Shown here: positions 59,233-64,000 of the stretch, in pieces
Numbering within the stretch: the stretch's first letter is position 1
Layout of the letters: every line of letters begins with the position of its first letter
Assembly: GCF_041690465.1 (NCBI RefSeq)
Contig: NZ_JAWLHG010000021.1
Span: 1-64,000, forward strand
Length of the DNA: 64,000 nucleotides
Direction: 5' to 3'
Source of the DNA: Falsiroseomonas sp041690465
GTDB lineage: Bacteria > Pseudomonadota > Alphaproteobacteria > Acetobacterales > Acetobacteraceae
The notes under the pieces: generated by a model
Databases searched by the model: none
Told to the model about the DNA's origin: nothing
Seen by the model: the letters and a program-made list of their open reading frames with translations, nothing else
Translations under genes and position numbers: made by a program

Positions 59233-59853
59233 TCAATGCACCGGAAGGCGCTTGCCGGGCAGCGGCCTGTCCGCCCCGGGCGCGCAGAGGCGCTGCACCA
59301 GATCGGCGGGCGGGACCAGGGTGCCGGCTTGCGCCGCGCAGGCCTGCGCGGCCGGCAAGGCCGGACCGCGTCGCCGCGTCAGGGTGAAGGCGCGCGCCAG
59401 CACGCCATCCGGCGCGAAGCGGTGGAAGATGTGCTCGGTGGTGCAGCAGCCGCTGCGCGCGGTGGCGACCAGGTAGCCCGCCGGATGGAGGGTGAAGATG
59501 CTGCCGAGGATCTCGCCGCTCGGCACGAATTGCGCCCGTGCCGGCTGCATGCGCCACAGTGCGAAGGTCGCGTTCGCCGTGCCGGCCGTCACCGGGAGCC
59601 AGAGATCCGCGGCCCCATCGCCATCCGCATCCAGCAGGCGAGGCGGCATGCCCGGCGCCTCCGTGGCGACCGCGAAGCGCTGGCGCTCCACGCCGCCGGG
59701 GTCGAGCACGCGGACATGCCAGCTTCCATCCCTCGCCTCGACGTGCAGTTGCAGCGGGGAGGTGGCGGGCCGCGCCGCACGGAGCGCGACCTCGGCGGCG
59801 TCGGCGCCGGCGGGCATCGCCGCCAGCAGCGCCAGCGCCGCCGCGCGGATCAT
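59233..59853 (-). CDS. Secreted protein with FG-GAP/XAC2610-like features
   Basis: The 206-residue protein has a signal peptide (MIRAAALALLAAMPAGADA). The mature part includes a calcium-loop-like LLDADGDGAADLWLPV (about residues 72-87) and a double cysteine in TARSGCCTTEHIFHRFA. This DxDGDGxxD segment and the later YxxxRF-like block recall XAC2610-type periplasmic proteins; assignment is weak. Its ATG overlaps the alaS stop by four bases (ATGA), so it is translated with alaS. Confidence 0.6.
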   Translation of the reverse strand: MIRAAALALLAAMPAGADAAEVALRAARPATSPLQLHVEARDGSWHVRVLDPGGVERQRFAVATEAPGMPPRLLDADGDGAADLWLPVTAGTANATFALWRMQPARAQFVPSGEILGSIFTLHPAGYLVATARSGCCTTEHIFHRFAPDGVLARAFTLTRRRGPALPAAQACAAQAGTLVPPADLVQRLCAPGADRPLPGKRLPVH

Positions 59854-62510
59854 GCGGGAACGCCGTGCGCCAGGGTCTCCCGCACCGCCGCTAGCGCCTC
59901 GGCCGCCTTGTCGGCGTCCGGTCCGCCGGCCTGTGCCATCTCCGGCCGGCCGCCGCCGCCCTTGCCGCCGACCGCGGCCGCCGCGGCGCGCACCAGGGAG
60001 ACGGCATCGGCCTTGCCCTTCGCCTCGTCGCCGAGGCCCACCACGATGCTCGCCTTGCCGCCCTCGGTGCTGACCAGGGCCACCACATCCGCCGTGCCGC
60101 CCTTGAGGATCGCCTCGGCGAGGCCCTTCAGGTCGCGCGCCGGCATCTCGCCGACCTCGCGCAGCGCCACGCGCAGCCCGTTCACCGTCTCCACCTTCGC
60201 CGCGGCGCCGCCGGTGGCGAGCTTCCGGCGAAGGTCGGAGACCTCGCGCTCGAGCTTGCGGCGCTCCTCGACGAGCGCGGCGATCCTTTCGGACAAATCG
60301 GACGGCCGCACCTTGAGCGCCGCCGCCGCCTCGTTCAGCTGGCGATCGCGCTCCTCGATCACCTTCAGCGCGGCCTCGCCGGTCACGGCCTCGACGCGAC
60401 GGACGCCGGCGCTGACCGCAGCCTCGGCGACGATGCGGAACAGGCCGATATCGCCGGTGCGGCGCACATGGGTGCCGCCGCAGAGCTCCAGCGAATAGAC
60501 GCCATGCTTCTCGGTGGCGGCCTCGTCGTGGCCCATGCCGACGACGCGCACCTCCTCGCCGTATTTCTCGCCGAACAGCGCCATGGCGCCGGCGGCCACC
60601 GCCTGTTCCGGCGTCATCAGCCGCGTCACCACCTCGGCATTCTCGCGCACGCGGGCATTCACCTCGGCCTCGACCCAGGCGAGGTCCTCGTCGCTCATCG
60701 GCGCATTGTGGGAGACGTCGAAGCGCAGCCGGTCGGGCGCATTGAGAGACCCCTTCTGCGAGACATGCGTGCCGAGCCGCCGGCGCAGCGCCTCGTGCAG
60801 CAGGTGCGTGGCCGAGTGGTGCGCGCGGATGGTGGTGCGGCGCGCATGGTCCACCTCGGCCTGCACCGCCAACCCGACCTTTGCCTCGCCATGCGCGACG
60901 ATGCCGAGATGCACGATCAGGTCGCCCAGCTTCTTCTGGGTGTCGCGCACCACGATCCGGCACGCCTCGCCCGCGTTGATCAGCCCGGTGTCGCCGACCT
61001 GGCCGCCGCTCTCGGCGTAGAAGGGTGTCTGGTTCAGCACCACCGCGACCTCGGCCCCGACCGGCGCGCTTTCCACCACCTGGCCGTCGCGGACGATGGC
61101 GAGGATCTCGCCCTCCGCCGTCTCGGTGGTGTAGCCGAAGAACTCGGAGGCGCCGAGCTTCTCCCTCAGGTCGAACCACAGCGTCTCGGTCGCCGCCTCG
61201 CCGGAGCCGGCCCAGGCGGCGCGGGCGCGCTTCTTCTGCTCGGCCATCGCCGCCTCGAAGCCGGCGGTGTCCACCGTCTTGCCCTCGCTGCGCAGCGCGT
61301 CCTGCGTCAGGTCGAGCGGGAAGCCATAGGTGTCGTAGAGGCGGAAGGCCACCTCGCCGGGCAACACGCCCTTGTCGCCGAGCCTGGCCGTTTCCTCGGA
61401 CAAAAGGCCGAGCCCGCGCGCGAGGAGGCTGCGGAAGCGGCCTTCCTCCAACTTCAGCGTCTCGGTGATCAACTTCTCGGCGCGGACCAGTTCCGGATAG
61501 GCGGCGCCCATCTGGCGGACCAGGGCGGGGACCAGGCGGTGCAGCAAGGGGTCCTGGGTGCCCATCATGTGCGCGTGGCGCATGGCGCGGCGCATGATCC
61601 GGCGCAGCACGTAGCCGCGGCCCTCATTGGAAGGCAGCACGCCGTCGGCGACGAGGAAGGCGCTGGCGCGCAGATGGTCGGCGACGACGCGGTGGCTGAT
61701 GCGCCACTTGCCATCCGGATCCTGGCCGGTGCCCTCCGCGCTGGCGAGGATCAGGGCGCGCAGCGTGTCGGTGTCGTAGTTGTCGTGCTTGCCCTGCAGG
61801 ATGGCGGCGAAGCGCTCCAGGCCCATGCCGGTGTCGATCGAGGGCCGCGGCAGCGGCACGCGGGTGCCGGGCGGGCCTTCCTCGAACTGCATGAAGACCA
61901 GGTTCCAGATCTCGATGAAGCGGTCGCCATCGGCATCGTCGCTGCCGGGCGGGCCGCCGGGGATCTTGTCGCCGTGGTCGAAGAAGATCTCGGAGCAGGG
62001 GCCGCAGGGGCCGGTGTCGCCCATGCGCCAGAAATTGTCACTGGTCGGGATGCGGATGATGCGGCTTTCGGACAAACCCGCGACCTTCTTCCAGTAGGCG
62101 GCGGCGTCGTCATCCTCGGAATAGACGGTGACCAGCAGGCGGTCCTTCGGCAGGCCGAAATCCTTGGTCACCAGCTCCCAGGCGTAGTGGATGGCCTGTT
62201 CCTTGAAGTAGTCGCCGAAGCTGAAATTGCCGAGCATCTCGAAGAAGGTGTGGTGGCGCGCGGTGTAGCCGACATTGTCGAGGTCGTTGTGCTTGCCCCC
62301 GGCGCGCACGCATTTCTGCGCCGTGGTCGCGCGCACGTAGGGCCGCCGCTCCTGCCCGGTGAAGACGTTCTTGAACTGCACCATGCCGGAGTTCGCGAAC
62401 ATCAGCGTCGGGTCGTTGCGCGGCACCAGCGGCGAGCTTTCCACCACCTCGTGCCCGTTGCGCCGGAAATAGTCGAGGAAGGTGGCACGGATGTCGTTGC
62501 TGCTGGTCAT
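59850..62510 (-). CDS. alaS: Alanine--tRNA ligase
   Basis: The 886-residue synthetase charges tRNA-Ala. Class II motif 1 to 3 regions: HEVVESSPLVPRNDPTLMFA, RYGF-equivalent TTAQKCVRAGGKHNDLDNVG, and MGLERFAAILQGKHDNYDTD. The editing domain shows the zinc sites HHSATHLLHEAL and LCGGTHVRRTGD, which clear mischarged Ser and Gly. The C-terminal coiled-coil and glycine-rich DHHA1 domain (GGKGGGGRPEMAQAGG) complete the full-length protein. No strong Shine-Dalgarno precedes ATG 62510. The downstream secreted-protein gene overlaps its stop. Confidence 0.97.
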   Translation of the reverse strand: MTSSNDIRATFLDYFRRNGHEVVESSPLVPRNDPTLMFANSGMVQFKNVFTGQERRPYVRATTAQKCVRAGGKHNDLDNVGYTARHHTFFEMLGNFSFGDYFKEQAIHYAWELVTKDFGLPKDRLLVTVYSEDDDAAAYWKKVAGLSESRIIRIPTSDNFWRMGDTGPCGPCSEIFFDHGDKIPGGPPGSDDADGDRFIEIWNLVFMQFEEGPPGTRVPLPRPSIDTGMGLERFAAILQGKHDNYDTDTLRALILASAEGTGQDPDGKWRISHRVVADHLRASAFLVADGVLPSNEGRGYVLRRIMRRAMRHAHMMGTQDPLLHRLVPALVRQMGAAYPELVRAEKLITETLKLEEGRFRSLLARGLGLLSEETARLGDKGVLPGEVAFRLYDTYGFPLDLTQDALRSEGKTVDTAGFEAAMAEQKKRARAAWAGSGEAATETLWFDLREKLGASEFFGYTTETAEGEILAIVRDGQVVESAPVGAEVAVVLNQTPFYAESGGQVGDTGLINAGEACRIVVRDTQKKLGDLIVHLGIVAHGEAKVGLAVQAEVDHARRTTIRAHHSATHLLHEALRRRLGTHVSQKGSLNAPDRLRFDVSHNAPMSDEDLAWVEAEVNARVRENAEVVTRLMTPEQAVAAGAMALFGEKYGEEVRVVGMGHDEAATEKHGVYSLELCGGTHVRRTGDIGLFRIVAEAAVSAGVRRVEAVTGEAALKVIEERDRQLNEAAAALKVRPSDLSERIAALVEERRKLEREVSDLRRKLATGGAAAKVETVNGLRVALREVGEMPARDLKGLAEAILKGGTADVVALVSTEGGKASIVVGLGDEAKGKADAVSLVRAAAAAVGGKGGGGRPEMAQAGGPDADKAAEALAAVRETLAHGVPA

Positions 62511-62592
62511 GGCCTTGGATCGCCGAAGGTTCTTGCCCGGGGGAGGCCGTCTCCACTAGCGCGCAGCCCCGCCCCCGTCGAGGGCCGGCGCA

Positions 62593-62618
62593 GGAACCCC
62601 GCACCCTGCCGGGCCGTT
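62593..62618 (+). promoter_or_regulatory. EcfG-type general-stress promoter for the DUF892 gene
   Basis: GGAAC (62593-62597), 17-base spacer, CGTT (62615-62618) equals the alphaproteobacterial EcfG sigma-factor consensus (GGAAC-N16/17-CGTT). It lies 59 bases before the start of a DUF892 ferritin-like gene, a class often under stress control. The -10 to ATG distance leaves a 5-prime leader of about 50 bases with the ribosome-binding site GGAGGGAGGG. Confidence 0.65.
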
Positions 62619-62677
62619 CCGAACCCACGGCCGCCGCCGCTCGTCGCGGCCGCGATGCACCCGGAGGGAGGGCAACC

Positions 62678-63214
62678 ATGGCCGAGGACTTCAAGTCGCT
62701 GCTGGGCGAGTTGCTGCAGGACACCTACAGCGCCGAGACGCAATTGCTCGAGGCTCTGCCCGAGATGGCCGGCGCCGCCTCCACGCCGTCGCTCCGCAAG
62801 GCCTTCGAGGAGCATCTGGCGGTGACGCAGCGCCAGGTAGAGCGGCTGGAGAAGGTCGCCGAGATGATCGGCTGCGATCCCGACGGCGAGGATTGCGAGG
62901 CGATGGAAGGGCTGATCGCCGAGGCCGAGGAGATCATGGACGAGCACGATGAAGGCCCGGTGCGCGACGCCGCGCTGATCGCCGCCGCGCAGAAGGTCGA
63001 GCACTACGAGATCGCCGCCTACGGCACCCTCACCGCGATGGCCAAGGCCTGCGGCATGAAGGAGGCGGCGGCACTGCTGGCTGAGACGCTGAAGGAGGAG
63101 AAGGACACCGACGAGGCGCTGACCGAGCTCGCCGAGAAGGAGGTGAACCCGGCGGCGCTGCGCGGCCAGGCGGCGAACGACCCCACCGCGCGAGGCAAGG
63201 GCAGCGCGGCCTGA
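62678..63214 (+). CDS. DUF892 (YciE/YciF-type) ferritin-like stress protein
   Basis: The 178-residue four-helix protein has YciF-type features: LLGELLQDTYSAETQLLEAL at the start, KAFEEHLAVTQRQVERLEKV (about 43-62) and VEHYEIAAYGTLTAMAKACG (about 108-127), whose Glu/His pairs form a di-metal site in the family. A GGAGGGAGGG ribosome-binding site lies close to the ATG. The upstream EcfG-like promoter points to general-stress induction. The C-terminus is a short polar tail. Such proteins are thought to protect against oxidative or desiccation stress; the exact reaction is unknown. Confidence 0.93.
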   Translation: MAEDFKSLLGELLQDTYSAETQLLEALPEMAGAASTPSLRKAFEEHLAVTQRQVERLEKVAEMIGCDPDGEDCEAMEGLIAEAEEIMDEHDEGPVRDAALIAAAQKVEHYEIAAYGTLTAMAKACGMKEAAALLAETLKEEKDTDEALTELAEKEVNPAALRGQAANDPTARGKGSAA

Positions 63215-63224
63215 CGACGCGCGC

Positions 63225-64000
63225 TCAGGCGCCCGCGGCGGCGGCCACCGGGCAGCCACCGCCCCGGCGCCGGCGCCGGACCTGCGCGGCATAGCGGCCG
63301 GCCTGGTGCGCGGGGTCGCGGTTCGGCATCACGATGTCGGCGTGGTAGGCGGCCCAGTCCGCCGCCTGCCATGCCTCCAGCTCGCCGACCAGCCCCGCGC
63401 CGTTCAGCACCGCATCGCCATAGGCGAGTTGCGGCACCGGCTGCAGTTGCAGGAACGGCTCGTCGGTGCGGAAGCTCACCGCCTGGTCGGTGCGGGTCAG
63501 GCGGAGATTGCTGAACAGCGGGCCGAACCACTGGTCGGCCTCCACCACGCCTTCATAGGGCTCGTAGCCCGGGTGCCGCGGCAGGTTGGCGAGGGGGCGG
63601 ACCAGCAGGCTCCAGCCCGGCGCGGTGCGCGCCGCGAAGCCGGTCCAGACCTGCACCACGCCCGGCTCCTGGATGGCGGTGAGGAAGGGCGGCGCGTATT
63701 CGCGCACCGCCTCCGGCGCGGCGGCGTCGAAGCGGGCGCTGAAATGCGGGAATTGCGCGGCGCCGAGCGGCAGCCAGCTCTCCAGCCCGGGGCAGGTCCA
63801 GTGCACCTGCGCGCCATCCCAGAACAGGTCGAATTCGCAGGGCGGGTAGAGATACCAGCCGTAGCCGGCGGCGGTGGTGACCGCGTCGCAGTGCCGATAG
63901 GCGCGGGTGGGCAGGCTGCCGAGCGCCGAGCGGTCGGCGCGCCGCGGCGCCGGGGCGGCATCCACCATGCGATAGAAGGTGACGATCGGCTGCGGCTCTG
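63225..64000 (-). CDS. DUF6065-like protein, 5-prime end cut by the window edge
   Basis: The visible part ends at 63225; the reading frame runs open to base 64000, so the true start lies outside the window (an internal ATG at 63968 would give 247 residues, but upstream codons EPQPIVTFYR look coding). Features: YRHCDAVTTAAGYGWYLYPP, FDLFWDG, then a domain ending in WFGPLFSNLRLTR and QLQPVPQLAYGD. Cysteine and tryptophan patterns recall DUF6065, whose role is unknown. It converges on the DUF892 gene with ten bases between. Confidence 0.65.
   Translation of the reverse strand, partial: EPQPIVTFYRMVDAAPAPRRADRSALGSLPTRAYRHCDAVTTAAGYGWYLYPPCEFDLFWDGAQVHWTCPGLESWLPLGAAQFPHFSARFDAAAPEAVREYAPPFLTAIQEPGVVQVWTGFAARTAPGWSLLVRPLANLPRHPGYEPYEGVVEADQWFGPLFSNLRLTRTDQAVSFRTDEPFLQLQPVPQLAYGDAVLNGAGLVGELEAWQAADWAAYHADIVMPNRDPAHQAGRYAAQVRRRRRGGGCPVAAAAGA

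Noticed and set aside
60468..62825. Long plus-strand open frame (about 785 codons)
   Set aside because: Antisense shadow of alaS, whose motifs are unambiguous.
1..64000. Mobile elements, CRISPR arrays, tRNA or rRNA genes
   Set aside because: No transposase, integrase, direct-repeat array, or recognisable RNA gene was seen on either strand by reading; a tRNAscan run would be needed to exclude a tRNA fully.

Overview
The window is G+C-rich bacterial DNA, packed with genes on both strands. Short or zero intergenic gaps, start/stop overlaps (ATGA, GTGA, TGATG), ABC uptake systems tied to amide and acid catabolism, an HWE-type histidine kinase and an EcfG-like promoter all suggest an alphaproteobacterium. 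An Acetobacteraceae member of the Roseomonas type is my best guess; this comes from gene content and style, not from a marker gene. About 60 protein genes are called. I see no rRNA, tRNA, CRISPR array, transposase or prophage. No gene-free stretch exceeds 300 bases; the longest gaps are 33523-33743, 55354-55554 and 57389-57591.

Layout. 107-1790: HxlR regulator, LysE exporter, small secreted protein. 1867-11161: a dipeptide/oligopeptide-type ABC importer (two ATPases and two permeases on minus) divergent from its binding protein, which heads a plus-strand operon with a creatininase-family amidohydrolase, a ketopantoate-reductase-like enzyme, an M20 peptidase and a membrane protein. 11158-15681 (minus): amidohydrolase, acyl-CoA ligase, FMN glutamate-synthase-like protein. 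15761-20375: a ThDP decarboxylase-like enzyme plus an unrecognised internally duplicated protein (minus), divergent from 2-oxoacid dehydrogenase E1 alpha and beta (plus). 20481-23715: HWE histidine kinase and a Bcr/CflA-type MFS exporter. 23861-28186: a complete sugar/polyol-type ABC importer. 28239-32446: SDR, 2-hydroxyacid dehydrogenase, aldehyde dehydrogenase, O-acetyltransferase. 32506-38895: Rieske oxygenase divergent from a binding protein, a second creatininase-family enzyme and two tandem paralogous FAD oxidases. 38979-41430: alpha-E protein and circularly permuted ATP-grasp protein. 41549-45729: single metabolic genes.

45734-53517 is the most coherent functional unit: a fused FAD monooxygenase/OYE reductase of the 2-aminobenzoyl-CoA (anthraniloyl-CoA) or salicylyl-CoA type, divergent from a tightly overlapping operon (SDR, MarR regulator, enoyl-CoA hydratase, acyl-CoA dehydrogenase, aryl-CoA ligase, RidA-like protein). 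It reads as a CoA-thioester route for aerobic breakdown of 2-aminobenzoate or a related aromatic acid. Near-identical 12-base repeats flank the divergent promoter region and are good operator candidates.

53607-64000 is more housekeeping in character: HtrA-type lipoprotein protease, two tiny proteins, NADP isocitrate dehydrogenase, a membrane protein with a J-domain-like tail, P1 peptidase, alaS, a DUF892 ferritin-like stress protein behind an EcfG-like promoter, and a partial DUF6065-like gene cut by the right edge.

The strongest candidates for something undescribed are the two-fold duplicated protein at 17501-18316, the operator repeats at 48105-48178, and the RidA-like protein that lacks the archetypal arginine.
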